A stretch of DNA of 64,000 bases from JBFHIJ01 sp041596515 (lineage in GTDB: Bacteria > Bacteroidota > Ignavibacteria > Kapaibacteriales > UBA2268). This document shows, piece after piece, positions 8,726 through 18,363 of the stretch. Under the pieces are notes generated by a model. It ran no database searches and was not told the DNA's origin. It saw nothing but the letters and a program-made list of their open reading frames with translations. The DNA lies in the NCBI GenBank assembly GCA_041596515.1, contig JBFHIJ010000009.1, forward strand, positions 48,343-112,342, in the 5' to 3' direction. The translations under genes were made by a program, and so were the position numbers. Each line of letters starts with the position of its first letter. Position 1 is the stretch's first letter.

Positions 8726-10018
8726 ATGAAAAAGAAAATTATTATTTTTAGTTTAATACCAATCGTTATTGCTGTGGCATCTTACTTTTTTCTTTTGGAT
8801 GATGATTCCGTCAAGCAAGTGTTAGTAAAGCCTACTTATGGAGAATTCGATATAATTGTAAACACTACTGGTGAGCTAAGGGCTCAAAAATCCATAGACA
8901 TTACGGGGCCAAGCAAAGCTCAAAAAATTGGAATATACAATATGAAAATCACAAATCTAGTAGATGAGGGAACTCATGTCAAAGAAGGTGATTTTGTAGC
9001 GGAGTTGGATAAATCTGAAATAACTAACAAAATAAAAGAGATAGAGTTAAATATCCAGAAATTGGAATCACAGTACAAACAAAAAAGATTAGATTCTACT
9101 CTTACTTTATCGCAAGCAAGAGATAATTTAGAAAATCTCAAGTATTCTCTCGAAGAAAAGCAACTTCAAATGGAGCAGTCTAAATACGAGCCTCCTGCAA
9201 CTATCAGACAAGCTGAAATTGCTTATGACAAGGAATTTCGCAATTTTAAGCAACAAACTAAAAACTACTCTACTAAAGTAGAGCAGGCAGAAACTGAACT
9301 GTCTATAGTAGGTGCCGATTTGGAAAAAGAAAGGCAAAAGTTAGATTTGCTCATAGATTTACAAAATGAGTTTACTATACTTGCTCCTTCTGATGGTATG
9401 GTTATATATGCAAGGGAATGGGGTGGAAGACGTAAAGTAGTTGGATCTGGTATTAGTCCTTGGAATCCGGTAGTGGCTAATTTGCCAGATCTTTCTATTA
9501 TGGAATCATTGACCTATGTCAACGAGTTAGATATTCAGAAAATTAAGGTTGGCCAAAAAGCTGAAATATCATTAGATGCAAATCCTGATAAAAAGCTGAC
9601 AGGCGAGGTAACTAAAGTCGCTAATATTGGAGAGGATTTGGAAGGCAGGGATACTAAAGTGTTCGAAGTAATCCTTAAAATCAATGAGAAAGACACTATA
9701 CTGCTACCTTCAATGACTACCTCTAATAAAATTTTAGTCAATAAATTTAAAGATGTTTTATCTATTCCGTTAGATGCTTTGCATACTGTGTTTAATGAAG
9801 ATGTAAAAATTCAGTATGTATTTGTCAAAAATTCAGGTTCTATCGAAAAACAACAAGTGCATACCGGTGAAATGAATGATGATATGATTATTATAGAAGA
9901 TGGCTTAAAAAAAGACGACAATATACTGCTAACTGTGCCTGATAATGCCGATAAAATTAGTATTAATATGATAGAAGACAGATCTGCTAAATCAAAAATT
10001 GAAAATACAAAGAAGTAA
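8726..10018 (+). CDS. Periplasmic adaptor (HlyD/MacA-like membrane fusion protein)
   Basis: The protein links an inner-membrane ABC permease to an outer-membrane channel. A single N-terminal membrane anchor lies at about residues 4-23. Next comes the first half of a lipoyl-like barrel (VLVKPTYGEFDIIVNTTGEL). A long coiled-coil hairpin rich in Gln, Glu and Lys covers about residues 95-205. The barrel then closes (FTILAPSDGMVIYARE), followed by the beta-barrel and membrane-proximal domains. Its 430 residues are normal for the family. The permease gene starts three bases after its stop, and the TolC-type gene overlaps the permease, so the three form an operon. The cargo is unknown. The candidate operator just upstream may control it. 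Confidence 0.9.
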   Translation: MKKKIIIFSLIPIVIAVASYFFLLDDDSVKQVLVKPTYGEFDIIVNTTGELRAQKSIDITGPSKAQKIGIYNMKITNLVDEGTHVKEGDFVAELDKSEITNKIKEIELNIQKLESQYKQKRLDSTLTLSQARDNLENLKYSLEEKQLQMEQSKYEPPATIRQAEIAYDKEFRNFKQQTKNYSTKVEQAETELSIVGADLEKERQKLDLLIDLQNEFTILAPSDGMVIYAREWGGRRKVVGSGISPWNPVVANLPDLSIMESLTYVNELDIQKIKVGQKAEISLDANPDKKLTGEVTKVANIGEDLEGRDTKVFEVILKINEKDTILLPSMTTSNKILVNKFKDVLSIPLDALHTVFNEDVKIQYVFVKNSGSIEKQQVHTGEMNDDMIIIEDGLKKDDNILLTVPDNADKISINMIEDRSAKSKIENTKK

Positions 10019-10021
10019 GAC

Positions 10022-11362
10022 ATGCTAAAAACTTTAACTTATAATTTTAAAATAGCAAATGAGGCTATTTTCCAGAATAAACTGAGATCGTTTTTGACTT
10101 CGTTAGGTATTATTTTTGGAGTTGCTTCTGTTATTACTATGCTGGCAATAGGGAAAGGTGCTGAACAAGAAATACTTGAAAAGATGAAAGTCTTAGGGAC
10201 AAACAATATTATAATAAAGCCTATTATCAAGCAAAAAAATCAAGATAACTCTTTGGATGACGAAGAAAGCGAAGATGTGCAGAAAAAAGAAGCAGGTGCT
10301 AAAAGGTTTTCACCTGGGTTGACATTGGAAGATGCTGAAAGCATAAAGTCTATTGTTCCCGGTGTAGAATCTGTTTCACCTGAAGTAATTTTAGAACGAA
10401 AAGCAATCAGAAGAAGAATAAATTCAAGGATTAATTTAGTAGGTATTAATCCGGCTTACTTCAGTTCTCAAAAGGAAAAAGATATTATAGGTAATAAATT
10501 CCATAATATCAATTACAATATGGCAGACCCCGTATGTATAATAGGGCCTGAAGCTGCACAAAAATTATTCCCAACAGAAAAGCCTATAGGTAAATCTTTG
10601 AAAGTAGACGGGATTTGGCTAAAAGTTATAGGTATTTCGGGCACTAGGAATGTCTCTAAAGACAATGCTAAAAGCTTAGGAGTTAGGAATTTTGACAATG
10701 ATATTTATATCCCAATGTCCACTATGCTTATGCGGTTTGAAAACAGGAGTAAAATTACTTCAAATGATATTCAGAGAGGGAGAAGGAGAGGAGCAGAATC
10801 TTCAGTAAATTATAATCAGTTAGATCAGTTAATTGTGAGAGTAAAGGACACCCGCGAACTTAAAAACATAGCAGAGATTACAAAAACTATGCTAACTCGT
10901 AGACATAATGGTGTTGAAGACTTTGAAATGATTATTCCCGAAGTATTATTGCGGCAAGAACAAGATACAAGACAAATATTTAACTTTGTGTTAGGTGCTA
11001 TAGCTTCTATATCTCTTATTGTCGGTGGTATAGGAATCATGAATATCATGCTTGCTTCAGTCCTGGAAAGGACAAAAGAAATAGGCATAAGATTAGCCGT
11101 TGGAGCAAAGAAAAATGACGTAATGACTCAGTTTCTTTCAGAAGCAGTTGCTATAAGTATAACGGGTGGAATTCTGGGTATAATCACAGGCATCTCCGCC
11201 AGCTACATCATTGAAATATCTACAGATATTAGTACTCTGGTTTCAGTGTGGTCGGTGCTAATTTCATTTTTTGTCAGTATCAGCGTTGGCCTGTTATTCG
11301 GAATATTACCTGCAAAAAAAGCAGCAAATCAAGACCCAATAGATTTATTAAGGTACGAATAA
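10022..11362 (+). CDS. MacB-like FtsX-family ABC permease lacking its ATPase domain
   Basis: The 446-residue inner-membrane protein begins with the MacB periplasmic-core pattern: membrane helix after NKLRSFLTSLGIIFGVAS, then a large periplasmic domain to about residue 315. It ends with three further helices, including the FtsX signature VLERTKEIGIRLAVGAKKNDV. E. coli MacB carries the ATPase at its N terminus; here there is none, so a separate ATPase must supply energy. None is encoded next to it, which is unusual. The protein works with the adaptor upstream and the TolC-type channel downstream to export a substrate, possibly a peptide, lipid or antibiotic. The stop codon overlaps the next start (TAATG). 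Confidence 0.9.
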   Translation: MLKTLTYNFKIANEAIFQNKLRSFLTSLGIIFGVASVITMLAIGKGAEQEILEKMKVLGTNNIIIKPIIKQKNQDNSLDDEESEDVQKKEAGAKRFSPGLTLEDAESIKSIVPGVESVSPEVILERKAIRRRINSRINLVGINPAYFSSQKEKDIIGNKFHNINYNMADPVCIIGPEAAQKLFPTEKPIGKSLKVDGIWLKVIGISGTRNVSKDNAKSLGVRNFDNDIYIPMSTMLMRFENRSKITSNDIQRGRRRGAESSVNYNQLDQLIVRVKDTRELKNIAEITKTMLTRRHNGVEDFEMIIPEVLLRQEQDTRQIFNFVLGAIASISLIVGGIGIMNIMLASVLERTKEIGIRLAVGAKKNDVMTQFLSEAVAISITGGILGIITGISASYIIEISTDISTLVSVWSVLISFFVSISVGLLFGILPAKKAANQDPIDLLRYE

Positions 11363-12828
11363 TGAGAATTTTACTTTTAATTGCTATAATTAGTTCAGTT
11401 TTTATACGAATTACAGTAGCAAAAGAAATGGATTTGCAGGAATGCATAGCTTTTGCACAAACCAGTAGTGATGCTGCAAAAGTAGCAGAAAAGCAATTTT
11501 TAGCAAATATTTGGGATTTTAAAGCTTTTAAATCTTCATATTTGCCACAATTTAACCTATCAGGTTCGGCTCCAGGCATGGAACGTACTATTTCTCCTGT
11601 AGTTCAAGATGATGGGTCAGAAGTATTTAGGTCTAGAAACCGTATGTATTCAAATCTAAATCTAAGAGTTAGCCAGAGGCTCGCATTGACAGGGACACAG
11701 TTTTATGTAGGTTCAAATATTAGTAGAATAGATCAGTATGGTGATTATGCCAACAACTACTGGTCAGCTACTCCTATACAAATTGGTATTACTCAACCAC
11801 TATTTAAAGTAAATACTTATAAGTGGGATAATATTATTGAAGATATGAGTTATGAGAACATGAAGAAATCATACGCAGAAAGTATGGAAGATATTGCCAT
11901 TGAAGTAACTTCGAAGTTTTTTGATTTGTATATAGCTGAAATGAATATTAAAAATGCTCTGACTAATAAATTGAATAACGATACTCTTTACATGTTATCT
12001 GAGGGTAGATATAAGGTAGGGAAAATAGCTGAAAATGATTTACTACAGTCAGAACTTGCTAAACTGCAAAGTGAGGTAACATTAGAATCCGCAAACTTAA
12101 ATTACGATAGGATATTAGAAGAATTCAAAATTTATATCGGACTAAAGTCCGAAGAAACCATTTCAATAATTCCTGAAACTACATTCGAAGCTTTTGATGT
12201 AGATGCTGATGTAGCAATGAAGCAGGCTTTAAGAAATCGATCAGATATGACAAATTATAAAATCAGCGAAGAAAGAGCTAAAAAGAATTTAGAAGTTGCA
12301 AAGAGTAATAATAGTTTTACAGCAGACATCTCTGCTTCTTTTGGTATGAATCAGACTGCAGGCGGTATAAAAGATGTTTATCATGACTTATTAGATCAAG
12401 AGCGTATAGATGTTAGTTTTTCCGTTCCTCTATTTCAATGGGGCAAATCTGATGCAGAAATAGCGTCAGCTTTGGCAAACAAAGAGCGGGTAGAAATAAA
12501 TAATCGACAAAATAAAAAACTATTTGAAACTCAAGTTAAATTTCAAACATTGACTTTCAAGCAGTTGCAAAAGCAAGTAATAATTGCAGCAAAATCTGAT
12601 ACTATAGCTCAAAAAAGATTTGATGTAGCTTATAAAAGATTTATGATTGGGAAGATTGATATGAATGATTTATTCTTGGCTCAAAAGGAGAAAGATCAGG
12701 CATTTCAGACTTATATTTCCACACTCAAGAACTATTGGGTTTCATATTATCGATTGAGAAGAACAACATTGTTTGATTTTAAAACAAATTCTCTGATAGA
12801 ATATAAACTTTCCGCTTTTAAAAAATAA
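11362..12828 (+). CDS. TolC-family outer-membrane efflux protein
   Basis: The mature protein should form a trimeric channel with a periplasmic coiled-coil tunnel. The ATG at 11362 overlaps the permease stop. It gives a signal peptide (MRILLLIAIISSVFIRITVA) directly before a TolC-like start, MDLQECIAFAQ. An in-frame start upstream at 11248 lies inside the permease gene and is rejected. The 488 residues carry the two OEP repeats, with coiled-coil helices at about 170-260 and 380-460. The motif RYKVGKIAENDLLQSELAKL is typical of the family, and the second repeat has the matching RFMIGKIDMNDLFLAQ. It completes a tripartite exporter with the two preceding genes. The two-component genes start 48 bases later and might be transcribed with it. 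Confidence 0.93.
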   Translation: MRILLLIAIISSVFIRITVAKEMDLQECIAFAQTSSDAAKVAEKQFLANIWDFKAFKSSYLPQFNLSGSAPGMERTISPVVQDDGSEVFRSRNRMYSNLNLRVSQRLALTGTQFYVGSNISRIDQYGDYANNYWSATPIQIGITQPLFKVNTYKWDNIIEDMSYENMKKSYAESMEDIAIEVTSKFFDLYIAEMNIKNALTNKLNNDTLYMLSEGRYKVGKIAENDLLQSELAKLQSEVTLESANLNYDRILEEFKIYIGLKSEETISIIPETTFEAFDVDADVAMKQALRNRSDMTNYKISEERAKKNLEVAKSNNSFTADISASFGMNQTAGGIKDVYHDLLDQERIDVSFSVPLFQWGKSDAEIASALANKERVEINNRQNKKLFETQVKFQTLTFKQLQKQVIIAAKSDTIAQKRFDVAYKRFMIGKIDMNDLFLAQKEKDQAFQTYISTLKNYWVSYYRLRRTTLFDFKTNSLIEYKLSAFKK

Positions 12829-12876
12829 GTTTACTATATTTCTGTTTTTATATAGAAAACAATATTCGGAAAGAAG

Positions 12877-14943
12877 ATGAGCGAACTGTTTCATAAGATG
12901 TGTATAGATTTTTTATTTGAAACAAATACTAAATCAATATATTTGATTAAAACATACAAAGAAAATTTTCTTGTAGAGTTTCATGCAGATAGAGACAAGA
13001 TTGACTATGATATAGTTGAAATACCGCATGACATTAGGATGTTGGTGACTCAATATGTAAAGTCCAAGGATAAACAAGAAGATTTAATTTATTCTAAAGA
13101 GTTGGATAATTTAGGAAATAAATATGTTGTAGTACCTATTTCTTCTAAAGATCACTATAAAACCTATTTACTAATTGAAAATATTAATGCTTATAATAAA
13201 AAAGAAGATATTGCTTTTTTCAAGTCCTTAAACTATCTCATTGAAACAATCTTTACTCTTCACGATAAAGAACAAATGACAGACAACTTGGTGCAGCATA
13301 ATATCTCTGACTATCATTTTAATCCTGAAATATTTGATTTTCCTTGTATTTTGATTAGTCCTTTCGAATCAAAGCCAAATACAAAATTTTTGAACAAATT
13401 TGGAATCTGTAATAGTATTACTGAGCTTAACACTAAAGAACTAATACCAAATGAGATATTTGATTCTTTGAAAGAGAGTCAAAATTACTCTGATTCTTAT
13501 ATTTTAGATTTTCCGGAAGAGTCTTATCAAGTAATTCTGAGCAAAAATAATTATGGGACTGTTCTTCAATTAATACATATTGATAACATAGCTGTCCCAA
13601 AAATAAAAGATGAGACATATACTTTTTTCAGTGGATTGAGTCACGAACTACGAACGCCTTTAAACTCAATAATGGGTTATACACAAATTCTAACTTCTAA
13701 CTCAAATTTATCTCAGGAAAATCAACACATTTTGCAACATATTAGGCAAAGTAGTGAAACATTATTGCATTTAATCAATGACTTGCTTGATTTTAGCCGT
13801 GTCAACTCTGGTAACTACCAACCCAAAATATCTGAAATATCATCTAATTTATTTTTTGATAGGACTATTAAAAAAGCGTTTGAAGAAGCTAGTTCGAATA
13901 TCGAACAGTTTGTTAAAATAGATAGGAATTTACCAAGCATTCTAATTGCGGATAAAAGCTTGCTTAGTAGAATAATTACAGCAACTATTGGAAATGCAAT
14001 TAAAAACACCCAAAAAGGATTTGTTAGGATAGAAATACATCTTATTGGGAAGACAGAAGAGAACGCAAATATTAAGGTGGAAGTAAGTGACAGTGGGAAT
14101 GGATTTAAAGATGAAGAGCTTAAACTATTATTAAACCAATCTGATATGCCAATGCAGAGTAAAATTCTGTATTCGTACAAAAGGGTTATAAAATTAATAA
14201 GATTTTTGGGTGGCAGAGTTTATATGGAGAGTAAATTACACATAGGATCAAATTTTGGTTTTGTTATTGAAATGCCTTATAAACGCTTAAATAAACAGCA
14301 CAGTAATTTATATAGCGATATTGTGAATTACAAAGGGCCTGCAAAAAAAATATTGCTAGTGGACGATGACTTCAAAAATCGACTTCTTCTTTCTACAGTA
14401 CTTTCTCCGTTAGGTTTTGAAATAGCGGAAGCAGAAAATGGAATAGAAGCGATTGAAATTGCAAAAACTTTTATCCCTGATTTAGTTCTAATAGACTATT
14501 TTATGCCAGGTATTACTGGTGTAGAAGCTGCTAACAGCATCAAAGAGATTTCTGAAGATATTAAATTTCTAATTCTAACAGGAAGAGACTTAGATAAGCA
14601 AAATGAAGAATCATATTATGATTATATACTGAAGCCTTATGATTTCAATTTACTGTTTGACAAAATCCAACAATACCTTAATCTTACTTGGGTTTACAAT
14701 AAACAAGGTAGAATTGAGAACATGAATAATCAGGTTGTTATCTATCCTGAAAGAACAGTCTTAGTGTCACTTTACCAATTTGCATTAATTGGAGACATAA
14801 AGAGTCTTACAGCATTGTTAGATAAATTGGAGCTTGGTAGTTCAAAATATGCTGCTTTTACACACAGAATTAGAGAGTATGCTGCAAAATTTAAAATGAA
14901 AAGTATTAGAGAAATGTTGCGTCCAAATATAGATGAATTATAA
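12877..14943 (+). CDS. Hybrid histidine kinase with degenerate ATP lid and C-terminal receiver
   Basis: The 688-residue protein has an N-terminal sensory part with no clear domain (1-245). The HisKA motif SGLSHELRTPLNS follows, with His 256. The HATPase region keeps an N-box-like segment (ATIGNAIKNT) and G1 (SDSGNGF). The G2 glycine-rich lid expected before RFLGGRVYMES is replaced by KILYSYKRVIKL, so catalytic activity may be weak or lost. A receiver domain follows (LLVDDD, phospho-acceptor Asp 540 in LIDYFMPG, LKPYD). A roughly 90-residue helical tail closes the protein. There is no membrane segment, so it is cytosolic. Its stop overlaps the start of the sigma-54 response regulator, which is its probable partner. 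Confidence 0.9.
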   Translation: MSELFHKMCIDFLFETNTKSIYLIKTYKENFLVEFHADRDKIDYDIVEIPHDIRMLVTQYVKSKDKQEDLIYSKELDNLGNKYVVVPISSKDHYKTYLLIENINAYNKKEDIAFFKSLNYLIETIFTLHDKEQMTDNLVQHNISDYHFNPEIFDFPCILISPFESKPNTKFLNKFGICNSITELNTKELIPNEIFDSLKESQNYSDSYILDFPEESYQVILSKNNYGTVLQLIHIDNIAVPKIKDETYTFFSGLSHELRTPLNSIMGYTQILTSNSNLSQENQHILQHIRQSSETLLHLINDLLDFSRVNSGNYQPKISEISSNLFFDRTIKKAFEEASSNIEQFVKIDRNLPSILIADKSLLSRIITATIGNAIKNTQKGFVRIEIHLIGKTEENANIKVEVSDSGNGFKDEELKLLLNQSDMPMQSKILYSYKRVIKLIRFLGGRVYMESKLHIGSNFGFVIEMPYKRLNKQHSNLYSDIVNYKGPAKKILLVDDDFKNRLLLSTVLSPLGFEIAEAENGIEAIEIAKTFIPDLVLIDYFMPGITGVEAANSIKEISEDIKFLILTGRDLDKQNEESYYDYILKPYDFNLLFDKIQQYLNLTWVYNKQGRIENMNNQVVIYPERTVLVSLYQFALIGDIKSLTALLDKLELGSSKYAAFTHRIREYAAKFKMKSIREMLRPNIDEL

Positions 14944-16490
14944 TGCAAAAAAAAGAATATAAAGCTACTATTTTGATTGTTGACGATATTCCTGATAATA
15001 TTGGAGTATTGCTTGATTTTCTTATGGATAAACAGTTTAGGGTACTTGTTGCAGAAGACGGAGAAAGTGCAATAGAGCAAGTTACTTTCCTCAAACCTGA
15101 CTTAATACTTCTAGACGTAATGATGCCGGGTATTGATGGTTTTGAAACTTGCAGAAGACTTAAAGATAGCCCTGCTACATCTGATGTACCTGTAATATTT
15201 ATGACAGCTCTGTCAGATTTGGATGATAAAGTGCGAGGTTTTAATTCTGGTGCCGTCGATTATATCACTAAACCAATTCAGCATGAAGAGGTATTAGCCC
15301 GAATAAATACACATTTGTCCTTACAGCAACTAAGCAGAGAGTTGCTAAAAGCCAATGATGAGTTGGAATTACGAGTCAATAATCGAACAGCCGAACTCCG
15401 AAAAATGAATACAAAGCTAGAAGAACAGATACATGAAAGAAAACGTGCAGAGTTGAAGTTAAAACAAACAGTGGATGAGTTAGAAAAGTTAAAAAACAAA
15501 CTACAAGAAGAAAATATTTACTTAAAGCAAGAAATAAAAATACAGCACAATTTTGAAGAAATTATTAGTCAGAGTCCCCAATTGACTAATGTATTAAAAC
15601 AATTAGAGCAGGTTGCAAAAACTGACTCAACTGTATTAATACTAGGGGAAACCGGTACAGGTAAGGAATTAATTGCCAGAGCAGTACATAATATTTCTAA
15701 TAGAAGGAAACAACCGCTTGTAAAAGTAAACTGTGCAGCTTTGCCGGCAAATTTAATTGAGTCCGAACTGTTTGGTCACGAGAAAGGAGCTTTTACAGGA
15801 GCATTAACCAGAAAGATTGGACGATTTGAGTTAGCTAGTAACGGGACTATTTTTTTAGATGAAATTGGTGATCTGCCTCTTGAATTGCAATCAAAACTAC
15901 TGAGAGTTTTGCAAGAAGGAGAATTTGAAAGGTTAGGCAATCCTCAGACTATAAAAGTAAATGCAAGGGTCATTGCTGCTACCAACAGGATACTGGAAGA
16001 TCAGGTTAAAAGAGGTGAGTTTCGAGAAGATTTATATTATAGACTTAATGTTTTTCCATTGCATATTCCTGCACTTCGAGAAAGAGACTCAGATATACCT
16101 ATTCTTGTAAAGCACTTTATAAATAAGTATTCCAAAAAAATGGGTAGAGAGATTGAAAAAGTGCCTTCTAAAGTGATGGAAGCTTTTATGAAATACTCCT
16201 GGCCAGGCAATGTGCGGGAGTTAGAAAACGTCATAGAAAGAGCTGTTATCCTTTCTGAAAATGGGGTGCTCAATGTTGATGATAAGTTCATAAATGCAGA
16301 TACTTTCCCAAATGAAGTTAGCGATACTAAAACGATGAAAGAATTTGAAAAAGAGCATATAATAAAAGCTTTAGAGGACAGTAGTTATACTATAGAAGGG
16401 AGAAAAGGTGCAGCGAAAATATTAGGAATGCCACCAAGTACTTTAAGAGATAGAATGAAAAAATATAAGATAGTCAAACCTGGTAATTGA
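14943..16490 (+). CDS. Sigma-54-dependent response regulator with kinase-like coiled-coil linker
   Basis: The receiver domain is residues 1-125 with Asp 58 in LLDVMMPG and a conserved ITKPI. A long coiled coil (about 130-200) resembles the signalling helix normally seen before histidine kinase domains (RVNNRTAELRKMN, HERKRAELKLK). A FhlA-like AAA+ domain follows. It has Walker A GETGTGKE at 235-242, the sigma-54 contact loop GAFTGA at 282-287, Walker B FLDEIGDLP and FREDLYYRLNVFPL. A Fis-type helix-turn-helix ends the 515-residue protein (GAAKILGMPPSTLRDRM). It should activate RpoN promoters when phosphorylated, probably by the hybrid kinase overlapping it upstream. No convincing sigma-54 promoter was found in the window, so its targets may lie elsewhere. 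Confidence 0.95.
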   Translation: MQKKEYKATILIVDDIPDNIGVLLDFLMDKQFRVLVAEDGESAIEQVTFLKPDLILLDVMMPGIDGFETCRRLKDSPATSDVPVIFMTALSDLDDKVRGFNSGAVDYITKPIQHEEVLARINTHLSLQQLSRELLKANDELELRVNNRTAELRKMNTKLEEQIHERKRAELKLKQTVDELEKLKNKLQEENIYLKQEIKIQHNFEEIISQSPQLTNVLKQLEQVAKTDSTVLILGETGTGKELIARAVHNISNRRKQPLVKVNCAALPANLIESELFGHEKGAFTGALTRKIGRFELASNGTIFLDEIGDLPLELQSKLLRVLQEGEFERLGNPQTIKVNARVIAATNRILEDQVKRGEFREDLYYRLNVFPLHIPALRERDSDIPILVKHFINKYSKKMGREIEKVPSKVMEAFMKYSWPGNVRELENVIERAVILSENGVLNVDDKFINADTFPNEVSDTKTMKEFEKEHIIKALEDSSYTIEGRKGAAKILGMPPSTLRDRMKKYKIVKPGN

Positions 16491-16527
16491 CAGATTTATT
16501 TTTTTAACAGTTTCTATATTGTTAAAT

Positions 16528-16554
16528 TTGCATTCCAGGTAAAATAGATATAAT
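16528..16554 (+). promoter_or_regulatory. Possible promoter of proS
   Basis: TATAAT is at 16549-16554, with a TTGCAT box 15 bases before it. The spacing is shorter than ideal, but the position 30 bases before the proS start fits. Confidence 0.3.
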
Positions 16555-16583
16555 ATTTTTAATATAAATCAATGGTTATTGAC

Positions 16584-18284
16584 ATGAGACTAAGCAAATA
16601 CTTTATTCCAACCTTAAAAGAAGTTACTGCTGATGTACAAATGCCTTCTCACAAGCTAATGGTTCGATCCGGTATGGTTCGTCAGTTAGCTGCAGGAGTT
16701 TTTTCCTGGCTACCTTTGGGGCATATTGTTCTTAAAAAAGTAATGAATATTTTAAGAAATGAAATTGACAGCATCGGTGGTCAAGAATTTTTACTTCCTG
16801 CTTTAAATCCTATTGACATTTGGGAAGAAACGAATAGAGTAGAAGCTATGGGTGATGTGATGTTTCATATCAAAAACCGTGATGGCTTGATACTTGCTCC
16901 AACTCATGAAGAGGTTATAACTTATCATGCTCGCCAGCATGTAAAGTCTTACCGCGATATGCCTATGGTTTGGTATCAAATTCAAACAAAATTTAGAAAT
17001 GAACCAAGACCTAAATCAGGTGTTTTAAGAGGGCGTCAGTTTATAATGAAAGACGCATATTCGCTTGATTCTTCTTGGGAAGGTTTAGATGAAAACTATC
17101 AAAAACATTATGAAGCATATTGCAATATTTTTAATACTTGTGGTATAAAATTCTTTGTAGTAGGAGCGTCCAGTGGTGCAATGGGAGGTAAGCAGTCTCA
17201 GGAGTTTATGGTAGAGTCAGATGCAGGTGAAGACTTATGTGCAATTTCTGATTCGGGCTATGCTGCAAATATAGAAGTTGCTACTTCTGATGTCAATTCG
17301 GTTGGTAGAATTGATGAAGACTTGTTAATTGAAGAATTTGCGACTCCAAATGCTAAAAGCATAGACGACTTGGTAGAGCAGTTCAATATACCTGAACATA
17401 GATGTGCCAAATCTGTTGTATACATGGTAAACGACAAGCCAATAATTATTCTTATGCGTGGCAATGATGAGCTAAATGAAAATAAATTAGAATCTATTTT
17501 AGGTACAAATATTTTCAGACCTGCCACCGCTGAAGAGTTAATAACATACACAGGAGCAAATGGTGGTTCCATCGGTCCTGTTAATCTTAAAACAAATATA
17601 CGAGTAATTGCTGATAATCTTCTTAAAGATGCTAACGGATTAGTCTCTGGGGCTAACAAAGATGGATATCATTATAAAAATATCGATTTTACTCGTGATT
17701 TAGAGATTAAAGAATACTACGATCTGCGTACTATAAAAGAAGGTGAACCTAACCCAATGGATGGAGAGCCTATCCGAATCGTTAAAGCTATTGAACTTGG
17801 ACATATATTCAAGCTTGGTACTAAATATTCCGATGCAATGGGGGCTACATTCCTTGACTCTGATGGTAAAGAAAAGCCAATTATCATGGGTAGTTATGGA
17901 ATAGGTGTGGAAAGAGTAATTGCATGCTATATCGAACAAAACTATGATAAATATGGTATTAAATGGAATAAAGAACTGACACCATTTAATGCTCATATTG
18001 TGGGACTTAATACTAAGAAATCTGAAGAAGTCAGAGAAGCTTGTGAAAAGCTTTATAATGAATTGCAATCTAATTCTTTAGATACAATTTATGATGATAG
18101 AGACGACAGTGTAGGTGTGAAGTTTAATGATGCGGATTTGTTAGGTATTCCTATTCAGATAGTTGTTGGATCTAAAAACCTGGCTAATGGTCAAGTGGAA
18201 ATTAAATATAGAGAATCCGGCGAAAAAATACTCGTCGGTTTGGAAGAAGCTTTAGCGAAGGTGAAGGCTTATTATTCAGTCTAA
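16584..18284 (+). CDS. proS: Prolyl-tRNA synthetase
   Basis: The class II synthetase charges tRNA-Pro. The bacterial (ProS type 1) layout is clear. Motif 1 is around QLAAGVFSWLPLG. Motif 2 is KFRNEPRPKSGVLRGRQFIMKDAYS. A YbaK-like editing insertion spans about residues 230-390. Motif 3 is GSYGIGVERVIACYIEQ. The C-terminal anticodon domain contains YDDRDDSVGVKFNDADLLGIP. I chose the ATG at 16584 (MRLSKYFIPTLKE), because family members begin there. An in-frame ATG at 16572 would add four residues. Neither has a good ribosome site. The gene is preceded by a sigma-54 regulator gene and followed by the PHP gene and its structured leader. It is a housekeeping gene of about 566 residues, normal length. 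Confidence 0.96.
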   Translation: MRLSKYFIPTLKEVTADVQMPSHKLMVRSGMVRQLAAGVFSWLPLGHIVLKKVMNILRNEIDSIGGQEFLLPALNPIDIWEETNRVEAMGDVMFHIKNRDGLILAPTHEEVITYHARQHVKSYRDMPMVWYQIQTKFRNEPRPKSGVLRGRQFIMKDAYSLDSSWEGLDENYQKHYEAYCNIFNTCGIKFFVVGASSGAMGGKQSQEFMVESDAGEDLCAISDSGYAANIEVATSDVNSVGRIDEDLLIEEFATPNAKSIDDLVEQFNIPEHRCAKSVVYMVNDKPIIILMRGNDELNENKLESILGTNIFRPATAEELITYTGANGGSIGPVNLKTNIRVIADNLLKDANGLVSGANKDGYHYKNIDFTRDLEIKEYYDLRTIKEGEPNPMDGEPIRIVKAIELGHIFKLGTKYSDAMGATFLDSDGKEKPIIMGSYGIGVERVIACYIEQNYDKYGIKWNKELTPFNAHIVGLNTKKSEEVREACEKLYNELQSNSLDTIYDDRDDSVGVKFNDADLLGIPIQIVVGSKNLANGQVEIKYRESGEKILVGLEEALAKVKAYYSV

Positions 18285-18314
18285 TATTTAATATAATCTG
18301 CTTATACTTAATTA

Positions 18315-18348
18315 TGACAGGTTGTCTTCTATATAAGGCAGCCTGTCA
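18315..18348 (+). promoter_or_regulatory. Strong 14-base-pair hairpin between proS and the PHP gene
   Basis: TGACAGGTTGTCTT pairs with AAGGCAGCCTGTCA across the loop CTATAT. Two of the 14 pairs are G-U. It lacks a clean T tract, so it is either a weak terminator for proS or part of a leader for the PHP gene. The 3' arm (CCTGTCA, 18342-18348) is also complementary to a second TGACAGG copy at 18364-18370, which contains part of the ribosome site of the next gene. Confidence 0.6.
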
Positions 18349-18363
18349 GTTTGTTACATATTT

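Noticed and set aside
11248..11361. Longer N terminus for the TolC-family protein
   Set aside because: It lies inside the permease gene and would hide the signal peptide; the ATG at 11362 fits both the signal peptide and the stop/start overlap.
16491..16571. Sigma-54 promoter near the sigma-54 regulator gene
   Set aside because: No GG-N10-GC pattern with the usual flanks was found in this spacer, nor in the other intergenic spacers I inspected.
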